Source: Streptosporangium canum
Lineage (GTDB): Bacteria; Actinomycetota; Actinomycetes; Streptosporangiales; Streptosporangiaceae
Direction: 5' to 3'
Length of the DNA stretch: 34,664 bases
Assembly (NCBI RefSeq): GCF_900113865.1
Contig: NZ_FOQY01000028.1
Coordinates: 1 to 34,664 of the forward strand
Shown here: piece by piece, positions 22,929 through 31,556 of the stretch
How the letters are laid out: each line of letters opens with the position of its first letter
Position numbering within the stretch: position 1 is the stretch's first letter
Translations under genes and position numbers: made by a program
The notes under the pieces: generated by a model
Told to the model about the DNA's origin: nothing
The model's input: only the letters and a program-made list of their open reading frames with translations
Database searches by the model: none

Positions 22929-23052
22929 ACCCTCTCCTAGCACTGGTGACGGATGGCCGTTTCACGTTCCGTATGCCCCGATTCGCGCCTTATTCCGGGG
23001 ATCTACAACAGAGGAAATTCTTAGGAAATTTTCCTAAATGAAAGATACGTGT

Positions 23053-23059
23053 CAACCGG
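23053..23059. repeat. Target-site duplication, left copy
   Basis: CAACCGG directly precedes the left terminal repeat and recurs directly after the right one at 29534-29540. Seven bases is longer than the 5 bp usual for Tn3 elements, so two bases may match by chance. Confidence 0.6.
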
Positions 23060-23105
23060 GCCCTGTTCTCCCGAAGCTACGGCGAAGTGACAAGTAGCTC
23101 TCTGT
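23060..23105 (+). repeat. Left terminal inverted repeat of the Tn3-type element
   Basis: The core from 23063 to 23105 (begins CTGTTCTCCCGAAGCTACGG, ends TAGCTCTCTGT) is the exact reverse complement of 29488-29530. The outer three bases differ at one place (GCC versus GCT). Confidence 0.92.
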
Positions 23106-23208
23106 AGCGGATCTGGAGTGTGCTTGTCAGCGTTTTTGATCTTCTGGGCTCATCAGGGGCCGTGCTCGGCGAGGTTGGTCCGGTCATGACGACCGAAGGG
23201 AGCGCGGG

Positions 23209-25263
23209 GTGCGGCAGGAGTGGGAGCCGGAGGACCTGATCGAGGTCTGGACGCTGCTGGAGGAGGATCAGGAGCGGCTGCGGAACAAGTCGGGGGCGAA
23301 CCGGTTGGGGTTCGCGCTGTTGCTGAAGTTCTTCGAGGTGGAGGCCCGGTTCCCGGAGGACGCCGGGGAGATCCCGGTGCCGGCGGTGTCGTACGTCGCC
23401 CAGCAGGTGAAGGTAGCCGCGGAGGAGTGGGCCGCGTACGACTGGTCGGGGCGGGCGATCAAGCGGCACCGGATGGAGATCCGGGGCGCGTTCGGCTTCC
23501 GTGAGTGCCCCGAGGACGACCAGGCCCAGCTCGCCGAGTGGCTGGCGGTCGAGCTGTGCGGGGTGGAGCTGAACCGGGACCGGCTCGCCGAGGCGGTGGT
23601 GGCCCGCTGCCGCAAGGACCGGCTGGAGCCGCCGGCCCCAGGACAGATCGCCCGGCTGGTGGGCAAGGCGGTCAGCACCTTCGAGGAGCGGTTCTGCGCG
23701 GCCATCGTGGGCCGGCTGTCGGCGGCGACCAGGTCCCGGCTGGACGACCTGATCGCCGAGGACGCCGACGCGGACGAGGAGAGCGCGGGCGGCGGGGGCA
23801 CCTTCTTCACCGAGCTCAAGGCGGACCCGGGTGCGCTGGGGCTGGACAGCCTGCTGGCGGAGGTGAACAAGCTCCAGCGGGTGCGCGGGCTCCAGTTCAA
23901 CAAGGAGCTCAAGCGGGTCCATGGCAAGGAGGGCATCCTGCTGCGGCTGGCGGAGGCGGCGGTCGCCGAGCCGGGCGGCACGGTCCGCAAGGTGATCTAT
24001 CCGGTGGCCGGGGAGTCCACGCTGAGGGCGCTGGCGGCGGAGGCCGCGGCGAACGAGGCCCGCTACCGGGCCCGGGTGCGTACGGTGCTGTGCTCGTCGT
24101 ACTCGAACCACTGGCGGCGGATGCTCTCGCCGCTGCTGAATGCGCTGGAGTTGAAGTGCAACAACACCGCCTACCGGCCGGTGATGGACGCCATCGACTT
24201 GCTCAAGCGGTATCTGGATCAGCCCATCGCCAAGGAGGGGGCGTTCTTCGACGAGGCGGAGAAGATCCCGCTCGCGGGGGTGGTGCGCGAGGAGTGGCGC
24301 AAGGCGGTGGTGGATGAGCGCGGCCGGGTCGAGCGCATCCCGTACGAGCTGTGCGTACTCGTCTCACTGCGGGACGCGCTGCGACGGCGGGAGATCTGGG
24401 TGCCGGGCGCGAACCGGTGGCGTAACCCGGAGGACGATCTGCCGCCGGACTTCGAGGACAACCGCGATGTGCATTACGACGCGATCCGCCAACCACAGGA
24501 CCCGGAGAAATTCATCGGGTCCCTTCAGAAGCGGCTGCGCGAGGCCCTGACCCGCTTCGACACCGCACTGGAGCTGGGCACCACGGGCGGGGTGGACATT
24601 ATCAAGAAGCATGGCGAGCCGTGGATCAAGGTCTCGCCGCTGGGCAAGCAGGAGGAGCCGGAGAATCTCGTCGCCCTGAAGGCGGAGATCGAACGCCGCT
24701 GGGGCACCATCGACCTGATCGACATCCTCAAGGAGGCCGAGTTCGCCACCGGCTTCACCGGCGAGTTCACCTCGGTCGCCACCAGGGAGGCGGTCCCGAA
24801 GGCGGTGCTGCGGCGCCGGCTGCTGCTGGTGCTGTTCGCGCTGGGCACGAACATGGGCATCAAGCGGGTCGCGGCCACAGGCAAGCACGGCGAGAGCGAG
24901 GCCGTCCTGCGCCGGGTACGGCACCTGTTCGTCAACCGCACCAACCTGCGCGCGGCGCTGGTACGGCTGGTCAACGCCACCTTCGCCGCCCGTGATGCGG
25001 CGTGGTGGGGCGAGGGCACCGCCTGCGCGAGCGATTCCAAGAAGTTCGGCTCCTGGTCCTCGAACTTCATGACCGAGTGGCACCAGCGGTACCGCGGCCC
25101 CGGCGTGATGATCTACTGGCACGTCGAGAGGAAGTCGCTGTGCGTCTACAGCCAGCTCAAATCCTGCTCGGCCTCCGAGGTCGCCGCGATGATCGAGGGC
25201 GGGCTGCCCGGCAGCGCGGCACGGATCAGCCGGATGCCGTCAGTGCCGCGCGCGCGATGGTGA
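23209..25263 (+). pseudogene. tnpA: Tn3-family transposase, C-terminally truncated
   Basis: A 684-codon frame opens at a GTG after GAAGGGAG. The N-terminal domain (DUF4158-like, [20 protein letters not shown] to about residue 180), the middle coiled region and the start of the Tn3 catalytic domain are present, including the first catalytic Asp in CASDSKKFG (Asp609). Homology stops at SEVAAMIEG near residue 663. The final 21 codons are read-through into the end of the TetR gene. Full family members are about 1000 residues, so the second catalytic Asp and the Glu are missing and the enzyme cannot transpose. The join near 25200 marks where the passenger cassette replaced the rest. Confidence 0.9.
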
Positions 25264-25786
25264 GGATCTCCTCGGAGAGCGGGGAACCGTTGGTGGCCCG
25301 GGCCAGGACGAGTGCGCCGAGCATGGTGCACAGCCGGGTGATGCCGTCCTGGTCCTCAGTGGTGAGCCACTCGGCGAAGTCGCCCACGCCTTCGGTGTAG
25401 ATCCGGCGGGCTTCCTGGCCTTCGCCCTCGCGCGCCATGTCGGTGACGAGTGCGGCGACGGGACACCCGTCCGCCGGGCTGTCGCGGTGTCCAGGGGAGA
25501 GGTAGGCGTCGATCAGTGCCCGCTGGGCGGCGCCGCGCTGCCCGCCGTGCTGCTCGAGTCCGTCCTTGTGGTGCCGGGTGAGTTCGTTGAAGGCGTGGGC
25601 GGTGGCTTCGTCGATGAGCGCCTCTTTGGAGGCGAACTGCTTGTAGAAGCCGCCGTGGGTCAGTCCGGCCGCCTTCATGATGTCGGCGACGCTGGCGTGA
25701 GTCCCCTGTTCCCGGAACAGGCGAGACGCGGTTTCCACGACCCGCTGGCGGTTCTCCTCGGCCTGCGCCTGCGATACGCGGCCCAT
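25226..25786 (-). CDS. TetR-family regulator of the transposon cassette
   Basis: The 186-residue protein has the helix-turn-helix near the N-terminus: [20 protein letters not shown], then [20 protein letters not shown]. The C-terminal ligand domain contains [13 protein letters not shown], typical of the TetR_C subgroup near AcrR/YxaF/LmrA. It is convergent with and overlaps the broken transposase by 38 bases, and divergent from the SDR gene. A perfect 7-bp inverted repeat lies in the shared promoter region, so it probably represses itself and the cassette until a ligand, perhaps a quinone or aldehyde, is bound. Confidence 0.9.
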   Translation of the reverse strand: MGRVSQAQAEENRQRVVETASRLFREQGTHASVADIMKAAGLTHGGFYKQFASKEALIDEATAHAFNELTRHHKDGLEQHGGQRGAAQRALIDAYLSPGHRDSPADGCPVAALVTDMAREGEGQEARRIYTEGVGDFAEWLTTEDQDGITRLCTMLGALVLARATNGSPLSEEILTIARAALTASG

Positions 25787-25836
25787 CGGCCACCTCCCGA
25801 TTGGATGTCGACTGGCATCTATCCTAGACTAGTGCT

Positions 25837-25856
25837 TAGATTATGATTGTAATCTA
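25837..25856. promoter_or_regulatory. TetR operator in the cassette promoter
   Basis: TAGATTA, spacer TGATTG, TAATCTA form a perfect inverted repeat about 50 bases from both the TetR and SDR starts, in the only AT-rich patch nearby. This is a standard TetR operator geometry. Confidence 0.75.
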
Positions 25857-25905
25857 ATTTAGCGCCGCCGGCCGCTCGCCGACGGCTGTAACGCTGGGAG
25901 TGGGC

Positions 25906-26592
25906 ATGGGACTGAAGGACGCGGTCGCGGTGGTCACCGGCGCCAACCGGGGGCTCGGACGGCATCTGGCCGCCCAGCTCGTTGAGCGCGGAGCGACGGT
26001 GTACGCGGCGGCCCGGCGCCCCGAGACGGTGGACCTGCCGGGGGTCACCCCGCTGCGGCTCGACGTGACGGACGAGGAGTCGATCCGGGCCGCGGCGCGC
26101 ATCGCGTCCGACGCAACGCTGCTGGTGAACAACGCCGGCATCTCCACCGGAACTCCGCTGATCGCGGGCGGCCCGGACGCGGTGCGCCTGGAGATGGACA
26201 CGAACTTCTTCGGCCCGCTCGCCGTGACGCGGGCCTTCGCCCCCGTCATCGAGTCCAACGGCGGCGGTGCCGTGCTCAACGTCTTGTCTGTCCTGTCCTG
26301 GCTGCACCCGGCCGGCCTCGGAGCCTATGCGGCGGCCAAGGCCGCAGCGTGGGCGCTGACCGGCGCAGCCCGGGAGGAGCTGGCGCCACGCGGCATCGCC
26401 GTCTCGGCGCTGCACGTCGGATACATGGACACCGGCATGGCCGCGAGCGTTCCCGCCGACCAGAAGGCCGACCCCGCCGAGGTCGCCGCGCAGGCCCTAG
26501 ACGGCATCGAGGCGGGACTGCCCGAGATCCTCGCCGACGAGATCACCCGGCACGTGAAGCAGAGCCTGGCCGCATCGCCGAACGCGGCCTGA
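25906..26592 (+). CDS. Short-chain dehydrogenase/reductase
   Basis: The 228-residue protein is a classical SDR: cofactor motif TGANRGLG (residues 11-18), LRLDV, NNAG (75-78), a Ser around 128 in NVLSVLSW, and Tyr141-x3-Lys145 in AYAAAKAA. The ATG at 25906 follows GGGAGTGG. The basic residues after the first strand (AARRPE) favour NADP(H). It is the first gene of the TetR-controlled cassette. A small hairpin and a separate leader before the next gene suggest the quinone oxidoreductase may also have its own promoter. Substrate is unknown. It appears intact. Confidence 0.9.
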   Translation: MGLKDAVAVVTGANRGLGRHLAAQLVERGATVYAAARRPETVDLPGVTPLRLDVTDEESIRAAARIASDATLLVNNAGISTGTPLIAGGPDAVRLEMDTNFFGPLAVTRAFAPVIESNGGGAVLNVLSVLSWLHPAGLGAYAAAKAAAWALTGAAREELAPRGIAVSALHVGYMDTGMAASVPADQKADPAEVAAQALDGIEAGLPEILADEITRHVKQSLAASPNAA

Positions 26593-26609
26593 GGCGCGCA
26601 TCGCGGCCG

Positions 26610-26626
26610 CCCACCGCAGCGGTGGG
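26610..26626 (+). terminator. Small hairpin after the SDR gene
   Basis: CCCACCGC and GCGGTGGG flank a single A, effectively a 6-bp stem with a five-base loop, 18 bases after the SDR stop. It is weak and may only partly terminate. The next 100 bases are AT-richer (26635-26680), with a CACA-AAG-TGTG inverted repeat, and may hold a second promoter. Confidence 0.35.
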
Positions 26627-26731
26627 GCTCTGGGAAAGCGAAACAAACCTCACAAAGTGTGGCGTACTGGTAAAAGTCCGGCACGCACAGTGGCCACGTC
26701 CCCATGCGGACGACGGAAAACGGAGACGACG

Positions 26732-27736
26732 ATGAAGGCCTTCATGATCGAGCGGTACGGCGACCAGAGCGGCGGTCGCATCGCCGAGACGCCAGACCCG
26801 CAGGTGGGCGCCGAGGACGTCCTGGTCCGGGTCCACGCGGCGAGCGTCAACCCGCTGGACTTCAAGATCCGCGACGGCGACTTCAAGGCGATCCTGTCGT
26901 ACCGTCTCCCCCTCGCTCTGGGCAACGACCTCGCCGGGGTGGTGGTCGAGGCGGGATCGGACGTCACCCGCTTCGCCGTGGGCGACGAGGTCTACGCCCG
27001 GCCCGACAAGGACCGCATCGGCACCTTCGCCGAACTCATCGCCGTCCACCAGAACGACCTGGCACCCAAACCGGCCACCCTCACCATGGAGGAGGCCGCC
27101 TCCCTTCCCCTGGTCGCCCTGACATCGTGGCAGGCACTGGTCGAGAGGGCACAGGTCCAGCCGGGTCAGAAGGTCCTGATCCACGCGGGCTCCGGCGGAG
27201 TGGGCACCATCGCCCTCCAGCTGGCCAGGCATCTGGGCGCGCATGTGGCCACCACCGCCAGCGCGGCCAACGCCGGTCTGGTCAAGGAGCTCGGCGCGGA
27301 CGTCGTCGTCGACTACCGGACACAGGACTTCGAGGAGGTCCTGGACGGCTATGACGTCGTCCTGGACACCCTCGGCGGCGAGACCCTGGAGAAGTCCCTG
27401 CGGGTCCTCAAGCCCGGCGGGAAGGTCATCAGCATCGCGGGGCCTCCCGACGCGAACTTCGCCCGCGAGCTGGGCGCGAACCTGGTCCTGCGGCAGGCGA
27501 TGAACGCGCTGAGCTGGAAGACCCGGCGCCACGCCAAGCGCCAAGGCGTCACCTACTCCTTCCTGTTCATGAAGGCCGACGGCGACCAGCTGCGCGAACT
27601 CACCCGGCTCATCGACGCCGGAGAGATCCGCCCCGTCGTCGACCGCGCCTTCTCCTTCGACCAGACCCGCGAGGCGATGGAGTACGCCGAGAAGGGCCGC
27701 GCCAAAGCAGGCAAGGTCGTCGTCGCGATGAGGTGA
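26732..27736 (+). CDS. NADP-dependent quinone oxidoreductase (zinc-free MDR family)
   Basis: The 334-residue medium-chain reductase has the GroES-like half (LVRVHAASVNPLDFKIRDGD, LPLALGNDLAGVVVEAGSDV, TFAELIAV). The Rossmann half has HAGSGGVGTIALQLARHLGA with the AxxGxxG loop at 151-158, then LGADVVVDYRTQDF and YDVVLDTLGG. There is no structural zinc lobe, as in QOR/zeta-crystallin enzymes that reduce quinones and enones. The ATG at 26732 follows GGAGACGACG. It lies in the TetR-controlled cassette and is intact. Confidence 0.92.
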   Translation: MKAFMIERYGDQSGGRIAETPDPQVGAEDVLVRVHAASVNPLDFKIRDGDFKAILSYRLPLALGNDLAGVVVEAGSDVTRFAVGDEVYARPDKDRIGTFAELIAVHQNDLAPKPATLTMEEAASLPLVALTSWQALVERAQVQPGQKVLIHAGSGGVGTIALQLARHLGAHVATTASAANAGLVKELGADVVVDYRTQDFEEVLDGYDVVLDTLGGETLEKSLRVLKPGGKVISIAGPPDANFARELGANLVLRQAMNALSWKTRRHAKRQGVTYSFLFMKADGDQLRELTRLIDAGEIRPVVDRAFSFDQTREAMEYAEKGRAKAGKVVVAMR

Positions 27737-27817
27737 GAGCCCCCACCGCGCCACCGGTACGCCTCGGCAACGAGAGGATTCCGCCTCCCGCCACCTCCAT
27801 CCGCACAGGAGCCGATC

Positions 27818-28690
27818 ATGAACGCACCGCGCAGTTCCCCCACGCCCGCCCCGTCGTCGTGCAAGGAGGCACCGACTCGTTCGGTGTCCGTGCGCGGCGT
27901 CGACTTCGTCTACCGGCAGCTCGGTGCGGAAGGAGACGGCGTGCCGCTGATCCTGCTCCACCACCTCGCCGCGGTTCTGGACAACTGGGACCCCCGCGTC
28001 ATCGACGGACTCGCCGCCCGGCGCCGGGTCATCACCTTCGACAACCGCGGAGTCGGTGCGTCAGGCGGCTCTACGCCCGACACCATCGAAGCGATGGCCC
28101 GCGACGCGGTGCTGTTCATCCGCGCGCTGGGCTTCGAGCAGGTCGACCTGCTCGGCCTGTCGATGGGCGGCTTCATCGCCCAGGTCATCGCGGCTCAGGA
28201 ACCGCAGCTGGTGCGCAAGGTCATCCTCGCGGGCACAGGCCCCGCCGGAGGCCCCGGCATCGACAAGATCACCGCACTCACCCTCCAGGACACCCTGAAG
28301 GGCTTCCTAACCCGCAAGGACCCCAAGCAGTTCCTCTTCTTCACCGACACCGAGCACGGCCAAAGGGAAGCGCGCGCCTTCCTGGAACGGCTGAAGGAGC
28401 GCACGGACGACCGTGACAAAGCCATCTCGCCGAGGTCGTTCCGCGCCCAGCTGAAGGCCATCCGCCGATGGGGCCTCCAGCCGCCGGCCGACCTGACCCG
28501 TATCGGCCAGCCGGTCCTGGTGGCCAACGGCGAGAGCGACCGGATGGTGCCGAGCGAGAACACACTCAACCTGGCCGCGCGGCTACCCCGGGGCGAACTC
28601 GTCCCCCTCTACCCGGATGCCGGCCACGGGGGCATCTTCCAGTACCACGACGAATTCGTCACACGGGCGCTTGGGTTCCTGGAATCGTAG
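27818..28690 (+). CDS. Alpha/beta hydrolase
   Basis: The 290-residue protein has the alpha/beta-hydrolase fold: oxyanion region LILLHHLAAVLDNWDPRVID, FDNRGVGASGG, nucleophile elbow GLSMGG with Ser115, acid Asp241 in VANGESDRMVP, and His270 in DAGHGG. It resembles haloperoxidase/epoxide-hydrolase-like enzymes that cleave esters or C-C bonds. It is the third gene of the transposon cassette, 81 bases after the oxidoreductase, and could hydrolyse a product of the two reductases. Substrate unknown. It appears intact. Confidence 0.9.
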   Translation: MNAPRSSPTPAPSSCKEAPTRSVSVRGVDFVYRQLGAEGDGVPLILLHHLAAVLDNWDPRVIDGLAARRRVITFDNRGVGASGGSTPDTIEAMARDAVLFIRALGFEQVDLLGLSMGGFIAQVIAAQEPQLVRKVILAGTGPAGGPGIDKITALTLQDTLKGFLTRKDPKQFLFFTDTEHGQREARAFLERLKERTDDRDKAISPRSFRAQLKAIRRWGLQPPADLTRIGQPVLVANGESDRMVPSENTLNLAARLPRGELVPLYPDAGHGGIFQYHDEFVTRALGFLES

Positions 28691-28799
28691 CCAGACCGGG
28701 GCCCGACACCGATTCGCGCGGCCCCGTGAGGTTCGCCGATGCGCGGGAGGCGCTGGCAGCGGACCCAACTCGTAACTCACCACACCCCGGTTTCTCACA

Positions 28800-28937
28800 A
28801 ACGTTCCTTTGCGCGAGCAAGATCAATCATGGGCCGCCGGACCCCAGCCGAACCCGGATTCGTTCGCAGAACCCGTTCTCACTCAAAAGCAGGACGGACC
28901 CCCTTCTGAGACTTGCATTGTGCGAAAATCCGGGCCC
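28800..28937. promoter_or_regulatory. Candidate res recombination region
   Basis: Upstream of the resolvase remnant are several inverted or related motifs of TTGC...GCRAA type: TTGCGCGAGCAA at 28809-28820, TTCGTTCGCAGAA at 28859-28871, and TTGCATTGTGCGAAAA at 28913-28928. Tn3 elements carry a three-subsite res region next to tnpR. I base this on motif pattern and position only. The stretch 28691-28799 shows nothing else. Confidence 0.4.
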
Positions 28938-29516
28938 ATGACAGACCCTCAGCAGCCTTCCCCGGCCGACCGGTCGGACGCGGACGACGTCGAACTCACC
29001 GCGCTCGCCGACCACCTCACCGCCCACGGCCTGGTCCTGGAGATGCTCGCCGGACCCCTGCCCGGCATCTACGACCCCACCGGCCCGGGCAAGCTGCTGT
29101 TCGCGTTCTTCGCCGCGATGGCGGAGACCGAGCGCGAGAACATCCGCGAATCCACGCTCGAAGGGCTCGACACCGCGGCACGCAAGGGCAAGCACGGCGG
29201 CCGGCCCCCTGTCATCACCGACGACATGCTCCACACCGTGCTCCGGCGCCGCGCGGGCGGCGAGTCCGTCGAGCAGATCCAGCCCGACCTCATCATCCCC
29301 ACCGGCAAGCGCAAGGGACAGAACCCCTCCGTCGCCAGCATCTACCGGGCGCTCGCCGAACACGCCAAGCGCGAGGCGTACCCCGAAGCCGTTGAACAGG
29401 CCCACGCCGACTTCGCCGCCCTCCAGGCCAGGCCGGCGAAGTCCCCGGACCCCGCCTCGCTCTCCCTGACTGAGCGTCACTCTGATCACAGAGAGCTACT
29501 TGTCACTTCGCCGTAG
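28938..29516 (+). pseudogene. tnpR: Serine resolvase missing its catalytic domain
   Basis: The frame from the ATG at 28938 begins MTDPQQPSPADRSDADDVEL. It then matches serine recombinases only from their mid-region: ELTALADHLTAHGLVLEMLA, GPLPGIYDP, AAMAETERENIRESTLEGLD, KHGGRPP and the C-terminal helix-turn-helix ending SVASIYRALAEHAKRE. The roughly 90-residue N-terminal part with the nucleophilic Ser and the arginine cluster is absent. It seems removed by an in-frame internal deletion, because the native-looking start is retained. It keeps DNA-binding parts but cannot recombine. The frame ends inside the right terminal repeat. Confidence 0.85.
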
Positions 29517-29533
29517 CTTCGGGAGAACAGAGC
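29488..29533 (-). repeat. Right terminal inverted repeat of the Tn3-type element
   Basis: Positions 29488-29530 are the exact reverse complement of 23063-23105, with three more outer bases (AGC). CAACCGG follows at once at 29534-29540, the right copy of the direct repeat found at 23053-23059. Confidence 0.92.
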
Positions 29534-29540
29534 CAACCGG
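29534..29540. repeat. Target-site duplication, right copy
   Basis: CAACCGG, identical to 23053-23059 and directly adjacent to the right terminal repeat. From 29541 to 29745 I see no gene. Confidence 0.6.
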
Positions 29541-29745
29541 AGCGCGTCAACCCTGCGCGCACCGACAACCTCGTCCGCCCAGCAGGTGCCGGAAGAAGAC
29601 CACTTCATTTCGGGTCGGTGCGATGCGCCCCAAGCCCTTCCACGTCAGCGTGAAGAACCGGACCAACTCCTCCCGGCCAATGTCCGGCGCGTTGCCTCGG
29701 TACTACCGGCCTGAGCGGACCGTGGGCGCCGATGAGTCGGTGTCA

Positions 29746-29985
29746 TGGATGGTGGTCGATGAGGATCTTGGGTTGCGTCGAGGCGTGCGCGTACCTGGCG
29801 GAGGTGCGCGGAGCGGGCCGGGCGTTCAACACCGAGAAGACGTACGCTGAGCGGATCGCCTTGTACTTGTCGTACTGCACGGGGTACGGAGTGGACTGGT
29901 CGCGCCCGAGCCTGGCGCAGCCGATGGCGATGATGCGCCGGCTGGCGGACGAACCGACGCGGCCCATGCTCCTACCGCCGGCCGC
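29746..29985 (+). pseudogene. N-terminal fragment of a tyrosine recombinase
   Basis: After a start-like MVVDEDLGL (frame from the ATG at 29746) and a frameshift near 29780, the reading continues as CAYLAEVRGAGRAFNTEKTY, then AERIALYLSYCTGYGVDWSR and PSLAQPMAMMRRLADEP. This is the SAM-like core-binding (N-terminal arm-free) domain of XerD/phage-type integrases. No catalytic domain follows; the sequence runs into the tail of the DUF1963 gene on the other strand. Confidence 0.7.
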
Positions 29986-29999
29986 CCGCCCTGGAAATA

Positions 30000-30778
30000 T
30001 CAGCACTCGACGTCGAACTCGAGTTCGTCGTAGCGGTGCTCTGCGATCTGCTCCCGGGTCCCCGAGACGAGGGTGATGCAACCGTCCCCGAAGACCGTGC
30101 TCTCCGGGATGGAGAGGAACAGTGCCTTCCCGCGGTCTTCGACCGGGTGTGAAAGGCGCGGGAGTAGCCACCGAGCTGGAGGTCATATTTCCACCGGACG
30201 TCGGGAATCTCCCCTATCTCATCGATCAACTTGGTCACGAGGCGGGCCCGCTCGGCGTCGCCCTCGGCGTAGTCGGCCGCTTCCGCAACCTGGGACCAGT
30301 GGAGAGGGTCGGGCTTGGTGGTGCCCGGGACCGCGTAGAGCGGGAACGGCTCATGAGACTTCGACTGCGAGTGTCGTTCGACGGTCTCAGTGCCTGCCGG
30401 CAGGTGGATGATGACGCCATCCTCCGGGTCGTCCGTGATCTCGGCGAGGATGACCAGGTGACCGTCGGCGGGAAAGTCGATGTCGAGGACATCGGCAGGT
30501 AGTGCGGCGCAGTCGATGGTCACCACGTGCGACCGGTACGAGGGCACTTCCACATCCTCGGGCAGATGGGGAAACCCAAGGGCCCGAGCGGCCGGCCGGG
30601 CATCCTTCTTCAGCTCTTGCGGCAGTTCGTCGTAGGGGCAGAGGTAGATGCAGGGGCGCAGGAGGCGGATGAACGCCTCGGTCACCGGATCGGGTACGGC
30701 AAGGGCCCGTCCAGCGTCGAGGACGGCTTCACGCACGCTCAAATTCATGGACGTCACAGTGCCATGCGTCACTGACAT
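30000..30778 (-). pseudogene. DUF1963 (YwqG-like) protein with a frameshift
   Basis: A start at 30778 (or the GTG at 30772 behind AGGGG) opens SVTHGTVTSMNLSVREAVLD. It continues through HVVTIDCAALPADVLDIDFP, HLVILAEITDDPEDGVIIHL and WKYDLQLGGYSRAFH, the DUF1963 pattern of YwqG-like proteins. Near 30140 a single-base shift moves the homology to another frame, which continues EDRGKALFLSIPESTVFGDG and ends DELEFDVEC at a TGA at 30000-30002. Except for that shift the protein would be complete (about 258 residues). It is either a recent pseudogene or a sequencing error. Function of the family is unknown. Confidence 0.75.
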
Positions 30779-30869
30779 CCCCCTACGCCCCAGCCGCCCC
30801 TGATCGATGCGGCTCCGCGAGCGCACCCCGGCAGGGTTACGCCGGCCAAAGGCGTCTCCACCTGATCCG

Positions 30870-31454
30870 TCATGCGGCCTGGCCTCGGATGCCCTCGATC
30901 GCGATCTCCAGCAGCCGGTCCGCCTGCTCGTCGTCATCGTGCTGCTCGGCGGCCAGTGAGATGGCGTTGACGAGCGCGAGCAGGTCCTCGGCGCGGATCC
31001 CGGCGCGTACGGCGCCTGTCTGTTGTGCTCGCCGCAGGAGGTCGCGCGCCGCATTGGTGATCATCGCCTGGCAGCCTGCGTTCTGCTCCAACAGGTCGGC
31101 ATCCCGGCTGTCTTGCAGCAGTGAGGCGGCCAGGCCGCGACTGGCGCACGCGTAGGTGTTGAGGTCGCCAAGCCAGGCCAGGAGCGCGGGGCCCGGCTCG
31201 TTCTCCTCGGCGCGTTGTGCCGCCATGGCGCAAAGGTCCTCGACGCGGTCATGGAAGACGGCTTCGAGCAGGGTCCGGCGGGAGGGGAAGAGGCGGTGCA
31301 GCGTCGCCGATCCCGTCCCGGCTTGACGGGCGATCTCCTTCAGGGCGGCGCCGGCGCCGTCACGCGCGAAGACGTCCCGGGCCGCGCTGACGATGCGGTC
31401 GTAGTTGCGCTGAGCGTCCGCACGCAGGGGCCGTCGCCGGGCGGCGTAGGGCAT
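30870..31454 (-). CDS. TetR-family regulator
   Basis: The 194-residue protein has the helix-turn-helix RIVSAARDVFARDGAGAALK, then EIARQAGTGSATLHRLFPSR and the TetR_C_33-like ligand domain with LLRRAQQTGAVRAGIRAEDL. The ATG at 31454 follows GGAGGCC. It diverges from a quinone oxidoreductase gene across 102 bp that contains a perfect 13-bp inverted repeat and an extra half-site over the -35 box. It is almost certainly the repressor of that pair. Confidence 0.92.
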   Translation of the reverse strand: MPYAARRRPLRADAQRNYDRIVSAARDVFARDGAGAALKEIARQAGTGSATLHRLFPSRRTLLEAVFHDRVEDLCAMAAQRAEENEPGPALLAWLGDLNTYACASRGLAASLLQDSRDADLLEQNAGCQAMITNAARDLLRRAQQTGAVRAGIRAEDLLALVNAISLAAEQHDDDEQADRLLEIAIEGIRGQAA

Positions 31455-31469
31455 GGCCTCCTCCAGATT

Positions 31470-31500
31470 TTGACAAGTGGGCTGGCGCTCCGGTTAGAGT
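31470..31500 (+). promoter_or_regulatory. Promoter of the quinone oxidoreductase gene
   Basis: TTGACA at 31470-31475 and TTAGAG(T) at 31494-31500 are spaced 18-19 bases, a plausible housekeeping promoter. The half-site AAGTGGGCT at 31475-31483 overlaps the end of the -35 box and copies part of the operator downstream. Confidence 0.6.
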
Positions 31501-31507
31501 AGCCGAA

Positions 31508-31536
31508 CCGTAAGTGGGCTGCGAGCCCACTTACGG
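31508..31536. promoter_or_regulatory. TetR operator
   Basis: CCGTAAGTGGGCT, GCG, AGCCCACTTACGG is a perfect 13-bp inverted repeat 20 bases before the oxidoreductase start, immediately downstream of its likely -10 box. Repressor bound here would block transcription. Confidence 0.88.
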
Positions 31537-31556
31537 TCCGACGATTGGGAAAGATC

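Larger units (their letters stand above)
23060..29533 (+). mobile_element. Defective 6.47-kb Tn3-family transposon carrying a redox gene cassette
   Basis: Two nearly identical terminal inverted repeats (43 bp perfect core) and a matching flanking direct repeat delimit the unit. Inside, in order: a transposase truncated at about residue 663, a TetR regulator, an SDR, a quinone oxidoreductase, an alpha/beta hydrolase, and a resolvase lacking its catalytic domain. Clean ends with a direct repeat show it moved as a unit. Without its own full transposase it would now need help in trans, or the cassette replaced part of tnpA after insertion. The passenger genes look intact and are arranged as a self-regulated detoxification operon. 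Confidence 0.85.

Noticed and set aside
23053..29540. Composite transposon flanked by two insertion sequences
   Set aside because: The flanks are single terminal inverted repeats of Tn3 type with one transposase remnant, not two IS copies.
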